The notes below the pieces were generated by a model. It was not told the DNA's origin. It saw only the letters and a list, made by a program, of their open reading frames with translations, and made no database searches. Shown one piece after another: positions 33,299 through 44,813 of a DNA stretch of 64,000 nt. The position numbers and the translations under genes are program-made. Every line of letters starts with the position of its first letter. The stretch's first letter is position 1. This stretch comes from Trametes villosa. Lineage: Eukaryota > Basidiomycota > Agaricomycetes > Polyporales > Polyporaceae. The stretch is from NCBI GenBank assembly GCA_002964805.2, contig PUDQ02000084.1:496001-560000 (forward strand), written 5' to 3'.

Positions 33299-34456
33299 AT
33301 GGCTCCCACACCCTCTCGCCTTCTGCCGCTCCTTCCTCCGGAACTCGTGATGGACATCGCGGCCTATCTGTCTACCGCAGATCAGCACGCGATGCTTGTT
33401 TCGTGCTGGACCTTTCACGACATCGTCGCCCCGATGCTGTATCGCTCTCCAGAGTTCTGGTGCCACCCGTCCTCCTGGACCACCGGCTCGGAGAAACGTG
33501 ACCATCAGCCCCTCCGACTCTTGGGGTGCCTCACCGCGTCATCGCGCCACATATCCACCGGCTACCTCACTCGCTTCTACCCTCGCTACGTGCTCACCCT
33601 TGCCTACGTATCCTTCTCATTCGGGGTCGATCTCCGCGCCATTCCTCTACTAGCCGAGGTATTCCGCTTCACCCACCGTCTGCGCCATCTCCGCATCGAA
33701 GTGGACTCCCACTCCGTTTCGCTAGCCCGGGACGTCTTCACGAGGAAGGGTGTCATCCGCTCCCTGACGCCCGCTATAGCTAAGGGCCCGGCCGAGAATC
33801 ACTGCACCTCCCTCGCACTTCCGTCCCTGGAAAGCGTCCGGTCCTCGAAGGCCGAGGTCGTAGAATTTCTTATGAAATTCCGCGGTATCACCACCGCGAT
33901 CGTCGACTCTCCGCCAACCATCGCCGTACTCAATAACATCCTCGCGCAGCACACATCCCTGGCTCCCGCCAAGCTGACGCGCCTATCCTTGGCGCTTCCT
34001 GTCGATGTTGATCTATTCCCCAACACACTGCGCGCCATCGCGGCGAACTTCCCGCTCCTGACGGAGCTATACCTTCGCACAGCGGCGGGCGCCGCCCAGG
34101 ATACCCTCGCGGTGAGTCCTCCTGTGGCAGACTTCCCGCGTCGTGGTGCATACTTATCACCTCCATACTAGTACCTCTTGAGTGTCCTTGACGTAGAGCC
34201 CAACACCCTCGTTAGGTTGAACGCCATAGGGGTTAATCATGGTAGGCTGGGGCTGACCTACAAAGAGGTGCTGAAGTCGGCGACCGCCGAAGTGCAGCGC
34301 ATCGGTGAAGACCGCGGGCAGCTCTGCACTGTTGTCCTCGGCACGTCGGCGCTGCGTCGGGTTGGGGAAGGCACACCGTGGACACTAGTTCACGTTCGGA
34401 CCTTCGAATGGGCGTGGCTTAGCAGCAGGAGCCGGGGAGCATGGGAGCTGGGCTAG
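33299..34456 (+). CDS. F-box protein
   Basis: Exons 33299-34111 and 34172-34456 join in phase across a 60-nt intron to give 365 aa. The F-box is at residues 8-50: LPLLPPELVMDIAAYLST, then HAMLVSCWTFHDIVAPMLY. The remainder alternates hydrophobic strands and helices (LRHLRIEVDSHSV, LTRLSLALPVDVDLFP, LLTELYLRTA), typical of LRR-like substrate-recognition parts of Agaricomycete F-box proteins. It is predicted to act with SKP1 in SCF ligases; the substrate is unknown. Confidence 0.75.
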
Positions 34457-34654
34457 TCGATCCGCCTGTCGCGCGCATGTACAATGTTATCCGAGTTGCT
34501 GCTAGTCCGTATGCGCCTGACACCCGAATGCAAACATGTTGGTAGAACATCCTATACAACGGGTCGTCGGGCATTGGGCAGCCGATACCGTAACCGTTGA
34601 GTAGGCGCAGCACCGTTTACCCCATACAATGCACTAGTAGATTGCGAAGCGCAT

Positions 34655-34938
34655 ATGACTATATTGTGGTGTGCACGGGGCCTGTCACTACGTCCAGAAG
34701 CTCATGTCCCAGCTGGAGAGAAAGGGCGGAAGCGTCCGCCTGCCGCATCCACCGAATCGGAAGGTTACCTGAGCCTCGTGCAGAAGGAAAGTGAGTCGGC
34801 GATTACCGCCCCGATCGCTCTACCCAGTAGCGCCCAACGTCGGGCTTGTCCCCACGACCTACACTTCTAGCAGGCTATCGCACTCACTCACTCACTCGCC
34901 CCCTACGGAATGTGTCCCATCTGCCGGCTCTCGAGTGA
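34655..34938 (+). CDS. Possible small protein, 67 aa
   Basis: Exons 34655-34790 and 34871-34938 join in phase across an 80-nt intron with a good donor (GTGAGT). The product is basic and starts MTILWCARGLSLRPE. Nothing is recognisable and the evidence is only splice phase, so it may be spurious. Confidence 0.25.
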
Positions 34939-35432
34939 TGACCCATGCGTCAGCATCTCGCAGTTCACCCGACCCTAACCGGAACATCGTCATTGTGCCG
35001 CCAGGCAACCGTAATCGGCGGATACCATGATGAGGTGAGTTCGGCAGCCTTACATGCACTAGTCATGCCCGGACGTCATCTCCCCGAGTACTGTGAGCTG
35101 CTCGACATGTGCGACATATGACGCAGTAGCCTGGGGAAAGCCCACGACAAGGCATGACGTGGGCGCTGTGTAGTACGGTGATGAGTCCGTCACTCCCGAT
35201 AGACAAACGAGTCGTCATGTCGGGATGTGCAGGCTATGCATACGGAGGATGACATACCAGTACTCACCGTACAAAGTTCCGCTACCCGCGTAGCCTCCGC
35301 GCCGTTCGCAACTATCGGTGACCTCCCCCGCTGTTCTGCCCAACGCAGCCGTGCCACTAGGCCTTCCCCCCTCTCCCCTCCCTTCCCGAACGCCTCTCTT
35401 TCACCCGCCACGACTCATTTCGACCCAGCGCA

Positions 35433-36887
35433 ATGGCTGAGCCCTCCCATCAGGTATGTTGTACGACGTACGGCGCGCCATATGCTGGTTAACTAACATT
35501 TGATCTCGCCAAGGATCACCTTCATGCCCGCGCCGCGCTGTCATTGTCCGCGTTTGAGCTGTTCCTCTTGAGCGCGTCGGACAGCGTCGTAGACTCCCTC
35601 TTGGCACGTCTCACCCCCGACCTAGTGCTGAAGCTTCAACGTCTGAGCTCGTCGATGTACAATGCCGTTGAGGCATATTGCCTCCGGCACTGGAACATCG
35701 ACATACTCCTTCAGCGGTGGTTCTTTCACGTCTCTGCGTTCCTCCGCATCCTCGAAACCTGCAACGCCATCATCTCCGGGTCAGAGGCTCTCAGATTCTT
35801 TGGCCGGCAACCGTACGATGGACGCGACATGGACATCTACGTGCCGTGGTCCGGCGTCCTTGAACTTGGTCGCTGGCTGAAGGCACGCGGCTACGTCTAC
35901 CAGGCATCCTCCGACAAACACCCGCTCTTCGACGCCGCTGTGATGATGGCGTCAGCATTTCAAGGCCCAGCGACCGCCGGTCTCAAATCCGTCTTCAAGA
36001 GCGGGCACAAGCGATCCTCCTTCACCGTCTTCTCCTTCGTGATGCCCAACCTCACGGCGCAGCAGCATCCCTTCGCTATGCAAGGCTCTCGCATCCAACT
36101 CGTCGTCATTCGTGGTAGCCCGGAAAACTTCATAATCAACCACTTCCACTCAAGTACGTCCTCGGTGTTGTATCGCTCCAACGTGACTAACGGGACTATA
36201 GCCGGTATCATGAACTACATCACCAGTCGTTACGCGGTCTCCGTCTTCCCTCGCTCTACGTTCGTCAACTACACGACCATGATATGCCAAGACGCTATAC
36301 GTGACAAGGACGTGCACGACCAGTGGATGAGCAAGTACCGCGAACGCGGGTTCACGATCCTCACCGCAGAGGATCGTGTTCCGATCACGGTGGAAACGCG
36401 CACTTGGCAACGTAAGATCGGCGACCGTCTTACCTGGGTCATGCCGTTCAACCGCCCACCCGGTTGTGAGTAGCCTTGCCGTCGGGCTACCCAACGTCAC
36501 GCTAATCGCTCGCTGGTAGCCAAGCGTACAACCCCCGCTCTACCGTCCGTCCCGTTCGAGGTTCTCAACATCAGCCACAGGGTTACTGTCGCCGGTGCCA
36601 TGCTCCGCATTGGCCCGCGTTTCGCGTACAGGTACTGTACTACAACCTGTGACGATTAATGTCTATCCGATACTAACACCTGCGCTAGCTCGATGGCGAT
36701 CCTTGCGAATCCCTGGCTCGAGCTAGGGAACTACCGATCGCTCGAGATCGATGCAGCGTTCATGGAATACGAGGAGGAGGAGGACGAGGACGAGGAGGAC
36801 GAGGAGGAGGAGGAGGCGGAAATGTACGTCGTTGGTAGCGATGACGAGATGGTCCCCTTCGACGTCGAGATAGAAGGCGTAGCGTAA
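35433..36887 (+). CDS. Nucleotidyltransferase-fold-like protein with acidic C-terminus
   Basis: Exons 35433-35453, 35514-36465, 36520-36631 and 36689-36887 keep phase and give 427 aa. Residues about 20-60 resemble an F-box-like helical segment (RLTPDLVLKLQRLSSSMYNA). The motif SGSEALRFFGRQPYDGRDMD followed by IYV fits the nucleotidyltransferase signature: G-S turn, helix, then D-x-D on a strand. Further strands (RIQLVVIRG, RYAVSVFPRST) fit such a core. The last 45 residues are a Glu/Asp run followed by a short hydrophobic tail. Catalytic activity is inference. Similar proteins occur as large families in mushrooms to my knowledge, without an assigned role. Confidence 0.7.
36771..36830 (+). repeat. 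GAG/GAC codon run encoding an acidic stretch
   Basis: A simple GAGGAGGAC-type repeat encodes about 20 consecutive Glu/Asp residues (with one Ala) in the last exon of the preceding gene. Confidence 0.9.
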
Positions 36888-38188
36888 GCCAACGTATGCT
36901 TGGCACTGTAGAGTTCCACCACAATGTATCTGGATCACACGACGTATTACCATGTTCTCCGCCCCTTAGCCTGTACGCGGACCTGCGGTCCTCGAGTCCC
37001 CTGCCGACACCAGCACTGTCTGTGGCGAGTCACCGTGCCTAGCGCGTCCGCAGCGGGGGCTATAGACGTGTCTATGCTCGGAGCGTGCGACGCGGGCTGA
37101 GGATCCAACCTAGCCGATGCCGAGCGTACTGTAACGATCGGCGAGCGGGAGGGAGGGCCGAGCGCGAGCCTGCAGACCTGAGAAGGGTTCGGGGAGGACA
37201 GTACCTGGCGCGGGTGGGGATACAACGTCGCCAGCCCCCTTGAATCAGACATGCGAGGCGGTTTGGACAGGAGCTGAAACACAGTATATTGCAGATATCG
37301 AGAGCAATACATGCACAACATAGCTAGCAGCGGCTCCTCAAACGGCGTATGCAGCTGCTCATACCAAGGTCAGTACTATACGTGCCTTGTAGCGGTTTAG
37401 ACCTTTATGGCTGGGGGTGTCGCAAGGTGTCGCTTCCGCCCGCCGCCCGCTTCCATCGTGCTCTAGAAAGCGTCAAGATAGCAGCACCCGTATAATACGG
37501 CTCGGTGCGGCGGCGGAAGCGCTCCCGTGCGCGTGCACAGGCGTTCGAGTCGCTGCGCCCACGCAGTCGGATAGGTGCGCAGACTTCGGGCCGCTACCGT
37601 AGTGTGCAACACATCCGAGGTATATTCGATGCGAGCAGGAAGGCAGGTGTGCACTCACATTCCTTCGACAGTGCATCCCTGCCGCTATCCTAGACTAAAC
37701 AAAGTCGCAGCCGACGTGCAGTGCTGCAGAACGAGACGAGCTCAGATGTCCTGTGGAGATGCTTGCAGCTATGGGGGTGAGCTCCGACCGGCGCCGCAGG
37801 CTGAAACCGCGCAACTCACCTCATAGTGATACCCGTTGTGCGGCTTCCTACCAACACGCGCGCGGCCAGGGGCGCAACACGAGGAGCTCCATGTCGAACA
37901 TTCCGATATCGTCGGTGGAGACGTTACATGCCCACCTATATCCGGGAATCAGGACCTACTCAGGCATGCTCACCCCGGAGAAGGTGTCACACAGCGGGAG
38001 GGCAGTTGGAACCGCGCGCCTGCCCAACTGCAGTAGCCTCTTCAACGGCAGAATCAGACGCAGCACGACATCTCGGAGATTCGAAAGAGCTTACCCCGTA
38101 TAAGAAAGGACGAGAACATACTATGTTACGCCAGGCAGGGAGCTCTAGAACGAAAACCTCCGGTTGTTGGATCAAGCCGCCTAGAAGG
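36888..38188. other. Intergenic, no gene seen
   Basis: About 1.3 kb with only short frames on both strands and no convincing exon chain. No RNA gene or repeat stands out. Confidence 0.35.
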
Positions 38189-38611
38189 CTAGAGTAATGG
38201 TGAGGAGCTGCAAGAGCGCCGAAGTGATCCCTCTGTTTGCGATCGAGAGGCAGAGTTTATGCGGAGCTGGCGGAGTAGGAGAACAGAACCAATGCAGGTG
38301 AAAGGAGGAAGAAAGAGGAGGCGATACCACGACGTGGCAAGAGGAAACCTGCGCAGGCGCCGAAATGGCGATCTCGTTTCACAAATCAAGTACGAAGCGC
38401 CCAGGTCGTCCATTAAGCGCGCATGCTCCGCCGTAACTCGCTCCAAGGCAGCGGTAAACCGGCCTGCGCAGTTCAGCAGATCATCGTTGTTTGGTAGTAT
38501 ACCGGATGATATGCAATGCACGTCGAGGGATACTGTGATGTACAGGAGGGCGTGAGCAAGCATGGCTGATTCGGAGTAACTAGTAAAGGGCACAAGAGGC
38601 GGGCGGTACAT
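38189..38611 (-). CDS. Hypothetical protein, 140 aa
   Basis: An intronless frame starts at ATG 38611. The centre (DDLLNCAGRFTAALERVTAE) is helical and the C-terminal third is basic and Ser/Leu-rich. No family is recognised, and the lack of introns and motifs keeps confidence low. It begins 18 bases after the end of the next minus-strand gene. Confidence 0.3.
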   Translation of the reverse strand: MYRPPLVPFTSYSESAMLAHALLYITVSLDVHCISSGILPNNDDLLNCAGRFTAALERVTAEHARLMDDLGASYLICETRSPFRRLRRFPLATSWYRLLFLPPFTCIGSVLLLRQLRINSASRSQTEGSLRRSCSSSPLL

Positions 38612-38628
38612 TATTACATAGGACTACA

Positions 38629-39769
38629 TCACATCGTCACCTCAGGCATGGCAATGACTTCGTCCAATATTTCCTCCGTATCATCCAGTGATAGAGCGGC
38701 AGAGACTGTGTCGCCAATACAGTCCCCGACGCCTGGTGCTATCTCGATGTTCTCCTCCTCGATAGAATCTAAGACTGGCTGCGCGGCCGCGTAGAGAGCA
38801 GAGGAGCTCGTGCCGGCGCCGGACGGCGGCTGCGGGGTGCCATAGTACGCGGGGTACCACTCGAGCGCAGGTACGGGATAGAAACCGAAAGGGACGGTCA
38901 GACCTTCCTGGAGGTACAAAGTTGGTTAGATTCTGTGCTGATTCAGGACCGCGGCAAACTGACCGATCGACGCGTGAGCGAGTCCGTCGTAAACACGTAG
39001 TAATGAGGAAACTCGGTTGAGCTACGGCGAGTCTTCGGCAATGTTATGCACACCACAAGGTCGCTAACACGGTGCACTGTCGGTGAGCGTGAGCGATTAC
39101 ACGTAGACATGGAACACCGGCCGCATACCGTGTTGATACCGGATGTGATCCTCAGCGGGAGGGCGCATACACATGATGTTGCACGGGACGCAGGTTTCGA
39201 TCACAGTCTGGATAGCGTGTGTCTGCTCGACCTTCAGAGGTGTATGGAAGGGCATGTAGTGTTGCGACATGGCAAACGAGAGGACGATATCAATGGGATG
39301 TTACACGTCCATCGCGGTCCATACCGCTATATATCGATGACGAGAAGAGCATCTACACAAATGTCAGCGCTGAATACGAGCAATAGTCCGCTCACCTGGC
39401 CAAGTACAGTCGACGCCTATGACGCTGCAGCGATAGCAGGAGCGAGTGCCAGATCCGACTGACTGCAGATGCGGGACTGAAGCGTTCCGGAGCTACTTCC
39501 GATTCCGAGTGTTCGTTAATGACGCACAGGTCGTCCCCACGAAATGACGTCATGAACGCTGTGCACCCAGACCCGGAGAAAGTGACGTAGCAGAAGTATG
39601 GGCGCCTCCGGCACTTGGACTGACGTGTGCGCTCGTCACTATCGCGCTGTACCCTCGCACACTCGCGCTGTCGCTTTGTGTATCGACATGCCGCTCCTCC
39701 CCCCACCCCGCATACTACGAGCAAGACGAGTCCGCAGACGACATACGCAAGCACATCGAGGCGCGTCAT
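38629..39769 (-). CDS. Predicted single-pass membrane protein of unknown function
   Basis: Five exons keep phase and give 304 aa: 39769-39396, 39352-39307, 39231-39129, 39076-38964, 38907-38629. The N-terminus has a strong membrane span or signal anchor (VLAYVVCGLVLLVVCGVGGG) followed by basic Arg-rich sequence. The centre has several Cys (TCVPCNIMC) and a soluble stretch with GFYPVPALEWYPAYYG; the C-terminus is acidic. If the third intron is not removed, the same region would be two short genes (stop at 39301, next ATG at 39270). The single-gene model reads more smoothly. Its start is 99 bases from the oppositely oriented gene at 39869. Confidence 0.5.
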
Positions 39770-39868
39770 GGACTCACTAGGCGACCAGAAAGGACGGCCA
39801 AACTGCCTATAAGTTATGGTGTGTGCGTTCCCCTATCCCTCGTCCTCTGCACACCCTGTCGTTCCACC
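39770..39868. promoter_or_regulatory. 99-bp divergent promoter interval
   Basis: Two spliced genes start at its two edges in opposite directions. CTATAAG lies about 60 bases before the plus-strand ATG. A shared compact promoter is inferred. Confidence 0.45.
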
Positions 39869-42049
39869 ATGAGCAGCAACTACATCGACACCTTCGAGAA
39901 GCTCGACCATCAGCTTCACTTCTGGAAGCAAGCCAAGATCGTCGCGCACTACTACAACCTCGAAGAGGTTCTAGAGTCACTGGGGACCGACGATCGCCTC
40001 GTCGAGGCGCGCCCGAGCTCTATGACGCGTTGGATAGTAAGTCACTCCATTGAACGAGCAGAGTCGTCTTCTAAGGACCGGTCAGCTCTGTCCCGTACGC
40101 TCGAACGAGATCAAGGAGGCGATGTTCCACACCACATGCGTTTGGCGCTACAACAGTCACCTCGACACTGGCAACTACATCCCGCGCGGTGCCGTAGCGG
40201 TGTCAAGAGTCGCAGAGTCACGGATGTGAGTTTTACTTGGCCGAGGTTGAAGCCACGTTGACCCTCTTCTATCCCGTAGTCAAAGCGACGTAGGCAATCT
40301 TTGCCAAATCTCGTATGGAATGGATACGCAGCGCGATCAGTCGCTATGGCACGCTCAAGCGGTACGAACGCCATCGTACGTCGTAGTGCTCTGGCTCACC
40401 ATTGTTTCTAGCGGTTCGAAGAGTACGTCACCGGCCTGGAGGCGTTCAACAGCAGAGGCAAGAAACGCCGGCAGTGGCAGAACACCCCTGGCAACTCCTA
40501 CACGATGAGTTCGCAGATCTTCGTCCGGCGACCCGGCGGCAGCACGCGAAAGCCTGTCACGCTCCAGTATGACGTCCATCCGTGGGTCGAGGCAGCAGTC
40601 AAGAAAGATCCCAACTACGCCCCCAACCCTGCGCGGCCAAGGATGTTCGAGCTTGTCGGCGGCCGATTGGTCAAGATAGAGCAGTGCTCCCCTCCGTACA
40701 TCGCTAGGGGCGACCTCGTCTGGATCAGCTTCGCCGTCGAGTTCATCATCGGATCGACAGCCTGGTCGCCTACCTTCGTCCCATACGAGATCATCCGGGT
40801 CGGAAATGTGGCTGGCGAGCTTCTTGGCGGCAGCGCTCAGACCATGGATGGTTTCATGGACACCACGCCGCTACAGGGCCTAGAAGAAGGCCTTACTATT
40901 ACTATCGGTATGTTCTACATCATGGCGCCTGCGTAGCTAACGACCGGCTAGGTGACGACTTCCCTATGCACGCGGCCCCGCGCGCCACAACTACCGTCCT
41001 ACCCGCGGCTGGTCAGCCCTTGCAGCGGCAAGGGACACCTCCCGGCGAGGTACACTTCGGCCCCGAACATGTCAAGAACTACCAACCAGCCTACGACGCA
41101 GATGAAGACGATACGAGCGACGTGTCGTGGCCTCCAACGCCGCCGCCAGAGGTCAGTTGCTTTACATTGTGATGGACCGCGACTAATACCAACGTTGGTC
41201 TACGTGCAGGCATACGCGGAGCTAGACGCGGATGGCGGCGGCGAGCCAAGCAACTGTGCAGCCGGCGACAGAGACGACTACGGAGGCGGAGCTAATGCCG
41301 CACCTGCTGCTAGCTCGGGCGATGACGATGGTGAGGCTGAGGCCGTCGGCGAGGCCAACAGCGCGGGCTCGGTAGATGTTGTGGGCTCGGCCGATGGGAT
41401 GGGCTCGGCCGAGGGCGCGGACGGGGCTGGGCGCATGGGCGATTGCATCGGAACCGGCGCGATGGACGGTGCGGGCGGCGTTGTTGGCGTAGGCCCGGAC
41501 GGGGAAGCTACCGCTGCCTCCACCGTTGCCGCACCCGTCGCAGCTGCCGCCGTCCCGAGCAACGGCGCTAGCATCCATACCGCCCTCACCGACAGTGCCG
41601 TCACTGCTGTTAGCCCCGACACTGCTGCTTCCGCCGGCGACGGCGCGGGCGATGCCGCCACAGCCGTCGCTAGTGGGGGTGCGGACGTCGCCGCTGAGGG
41701 TGGGAACGGTGTTGCGGCCACTTCGACGGGTGCAGGCGACGTCGCTGCCATTGCGGAGGTCTCTGGTGACTCCGCCATCGTCGTCCCCACGATGACCGAC
41801 GGCGACGTCGATTGCATAGGCGAGGACGCTGGTGTAGACGGCGCCTACGGCATCGCCGCGGGAGGTGTCGGGGGGAAGGGCACTGTCACGACTGATGCAG
41901 GTGGTAAGGGCTCTGCCGGTGATCTGCCAGCGTCCGGTAGGCGTGGGCAGAAGAGGAAGGCCGATGCTACGCTGACTCCCATTGAGAACATTGCCTCACT
42001 CCCGACCGGGAGATCGCGTCGGGCGGCTAGGAAGGCACGGGCGCTCTAG
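39869..42049 (+). CDS. Basidiomycete protein of unknown function with Gly/Ala-rich tail
   Basis: Six exons keep phase throughout and give 641 aa: 39869-40036, 40086-40225, 40280-40361, 40412-40907, 40952-41151, 41210-42049. The N-terminal 315 residues are globular, starting MSSNYIDTFEKLDHQLHFWK, with a strand-rich domain after residue 165 (LVWISFAVEFIIGSTAWSP, FVPYEIIRVGNVAGELLGGS). The C-terminal 280 residues are almost entirely Gly, Ala, Ser, Val and Asp and end in a basic patch (GRRGQKRKADA), a likely nuclear localisation signal. The architecture suggests a nuclear protein with a long disordered tail. No known family recognised. Confidence 0.7.
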
Positions 42050-43253
42050 ATTCGTCTTTGTGTACCGCCGCGAATGTTCCCGGAAGTACCGTCGAAACAT
42101 CAGTAACCCTCGTTGTATCACCATTACTGTGACCCGTAGACCATTTGCGTTGTCGCCATGTACTGCCGGTACGTTCTGACCGTATCAAACCAAGTGTATA
42201 CATTATTCGACTACACGCTCGCGCGGTGCGGCGCGCTCCTTAGAGCGCTAAACACTTAGTACTTGGGTTTCCCGCCGACCCGCGTTCTGATGAAGATTAC
42301 CACGATCATCATGATCAGTGTTTGGGCGGAACCTCTACTCAGCCCCAGCCCCACTGTCCCCCGCTTCGGAGGCTCGTATGGACACCTGTCGGGGATCCGC
42401 ACGACCGATACACGTGGACAGCCGCGCTTCACTGCGTTCGATCCTGCGCGCTATCGTCGCTATCGGTATTCGGGACCTACCCCGGGCGAACCTCAAGGCG
42501 GATTGGTTCCCTCAATCGGCGGCTGTAGCACGCTTTCCAGCGCATCCCGGAGATATTCAAAGAGGTGCGTAGATCAAAGACCACATGCCGGGTCGATGTG
42601 TTTGTTCAAACCAGTACATAATGACATTCCCTCTGCGGTAAGGGATTCTCCGCTACTGCATGACTACTAGACAAGCTCCGCTAGGGCTATCCTTGTGTAT
42701 ATGTGACCTACGAAGGTAAGTAAAAAACAAGAACCCTGCCAGTGGCTCATGGAAGGTTCTCCATCGCGGGGCAGGTAGGTCAGTGGTTGCACAATTCCTG
42801 CTGCAAACATCTGAGCTATCTGACGGCGTACCCAGCCTCTTACTCTTGTGTGTTCGACCTCATTCTAGTTTTCACACCTCAGGTTTGCACTGAATACAAA
42901 CCCGCTACATAGCGTCTGTCGCCACTCAAACCCCGGCGCACGAAGAAGGTTTCCGGTGCGTCACCTCACGCTACTAGCGCATAGCATCTGTGGCATGGAT
43001 CATATATATGAATGACGCGGACTGCTAGCATACTCTCCAGGTACATGTCCCTCCAGACTGGTATAGGACTGCTGCGGTCACGGACATCCGTTGAAGTTGT
43101 CATTTACCGTGAGTGCATGTTTCAATGCATATATGGCATACTAACTCACAACATGCTATTATTCCCGTGTAGGCCTAAGCCGTCTACTCGGTACGCAACA
43201 CCTATTGCAGGAACGACAGCACCCTAGGCAACATTGCGCATACAGTTAGTACC
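42050..43253. other. Region without a confident gene
   Basis: A plus-strand frame at 42378-42572 (MDTCRGSARPIHVDS) reads like an exon ending at a GT donor near 42564, but partners were not found. Around 42189-42262 the sequences AAACCAAGT and ACTTGGGTTT form a weak inverted pair around a GC-rich hairpin. Confidence 0.3.
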
Positions 43254-43811
43254 CTACGCGACCGCTGATAATCGCACAGTACTGAGCACGTACCGGTATC
43301 GTATGCGAAAGCATCGTTGCGCCAAAGAGTGCGGAAGCAAACAGAGCAGGCGCAACATGATGCCCAGCTGCAGGGAGCGATATGGGATGGTGAAGTCGGC
43401 GGCGACAAGAAGCCCTGGGGTTTCCGTAGTAACCTGTCGCTCCCTACCAAGCACCCATCCGTGGAGTATAAGGTCGCCGTCCAGGGTGATATCGATGACA
43501 TCCTGTAGAAACACAACCCCAGGGGCGCGACATGATGGAGTGTTGATGAGGTAGATGCCCTCGCGAAGTGGAAGAGGGTCTGCGGTGGTGAGTCGCCACT
43601 CGTCCGGTGCCAATAGGAAATTCGAGTGACGGACGGTGAAGTCCGCTAAACCCATACGGGCGAGATCGGCTGCTGAGAGGTGGGGGCGCCAGTGTATGTT
43701 GGGGTTCCCCTCCACAGAATAGCCTAGGGAGACGTAAGTTGCAGATGTTGGCACAATTTGACGCATCTCGGAGGGTGGCTGGTAGGCATGGTAGGTCGAT
43801 ATGGACATCAT
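43254..43811 (-). CDS. Hypothetical protein, 185 aa
   Basis: An intronless frame from ATG 43811 begins MMSISTYHAYQPP. It has a soluble centre (SYVSLGY-like strand, FTVRHSNFLLAPDEWR, DITLDGDLILHGWVLG) and a hydrophobic C-terminal stretch (LQLGIMLRLLCLLPHSL). No family recognised. A frame this long with balanced composition is probably coding. Confidence 0.45.
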   Translation of the reverse strand: MMSISTYHAYQPPSEMRQIVPTSATYVSLGYSVEGNPNIHWRPHLSAADLARMGLADFTVRHSNFLLAPDEWRLTTADPLPLREGIYLINTPSCRAPGVVFLQDVIDITLDGDLILHGWVLGRERQVTTETPGLLVAADFTIPYRSLQLGIMLRLLCLLPHSLAQRCFRIRYRYVLSTVRLSAVA

Positions 43812-44813
43812 CGTAGTGGTGGTGACTGCGCAAGTTCAAATGCGGAGAGTATCAACATATTTGTACGCACCAAACATGTGCATCACATTTCTGAATCAAC
43901 AACTGCAACACGTGGAACAGATCACATGCAAAACGCATCACTATTGGCTGTTTGCAGATAACAACAAAACACAGTGTCGATGTGCTACAAAGGCCTAGTC
44001 ACCAAGTTTACGCTGGACAACCTGGGGATCATGAGATAATGTTGCAGATAAACGATAACAATCAGCATACGGGAGCTTCACCGGGCGTGTTGTATCGTCC
44101 AGCCTGAGGATCACAAAACGCAGCCCCTAAGAGTCGTCAGGACACTCAGGACAGAGTGACTCAGAGAGTATACATACCTCAATGGACTCAAAATCGGTGA
44201 TCTCCGCAATGCGTGTCTTGCCGCCTTCGAGGAAGAACACCTTTGTGCCAATCTGAGAAGGCGCGATAAGCAATTATCTCAAGCCCAAGAGGAGCGTGCA
44301 CAAACCGCAAAGGGGGGCGCCATGGAAAGAGCTGACGTAGAGGTGAATTGACGAGAGAGGAAGTGTGTGCGTTGCACAAGAAGGAGATGAGTAGAGCGAG
44401 GTCAGCGCAGAAGTTATTTAACCCACCATGACTGTTACGTAACCCACATTTACGTAGAACAACACGTGGTATAGGCCTCGATTGCGGTTGCGACAGCGAA
44501 GTACCGGGATATTCTCCCACAGATAATGGGAAAATAGGTCAGATGCGGACAGAAATACTCCTAATCGAGCTGTGCCCATTATCTGTGGGAGAATATCCCT
44601 GCCAGGCCTGTCGTTAAAATCTGTTAGACCCGCCCAGAACGCGCCTATGGAAAGTGTGCATACATCAGTGACGTCAGAGGGGTAGAGCGAAAATGTGTCA
44701 GGTGTTGGGTGGGTCGAGGAGTAAGAGGGCCGGTATGCACACGGCCTATATATATGTGTGTGTGTCCGGTGGGTACACTATTGAGCCATCCACGATCGCA
44801 CTGAGACATACAG
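43812..44813. other. Gene-free stretch containing a perfect inverted repeat
   Basis: No confident gene was found; a 110-codon minus-strand frame at 44188-44520 lacks an ATG start and runs into the repeat. An alternating TA/TG run lies at about 44748-44766. Confidence 0.4.
44506..44599. repeat. Perfect 25-bp inverted repeat with 44-nt spacer
   Basis: Bases 44506-44530 (GGGATATTCTCCCACAGATA and on to GGG) are the exact reverse complement of 44575-44599. The arms stop abruptly on both sides. The layout suits a miniature element, a foldback remnant or a transcribed hairpin. Confidence 0.9.

Noticed and set aside
42189..42262. Inverted AAACCAAGT / ACTTGGGTTT around a GC hairpin, possible MITE
   Set aside because: The arms are only 9 bases with a mismatch, and no target duplication is visible.
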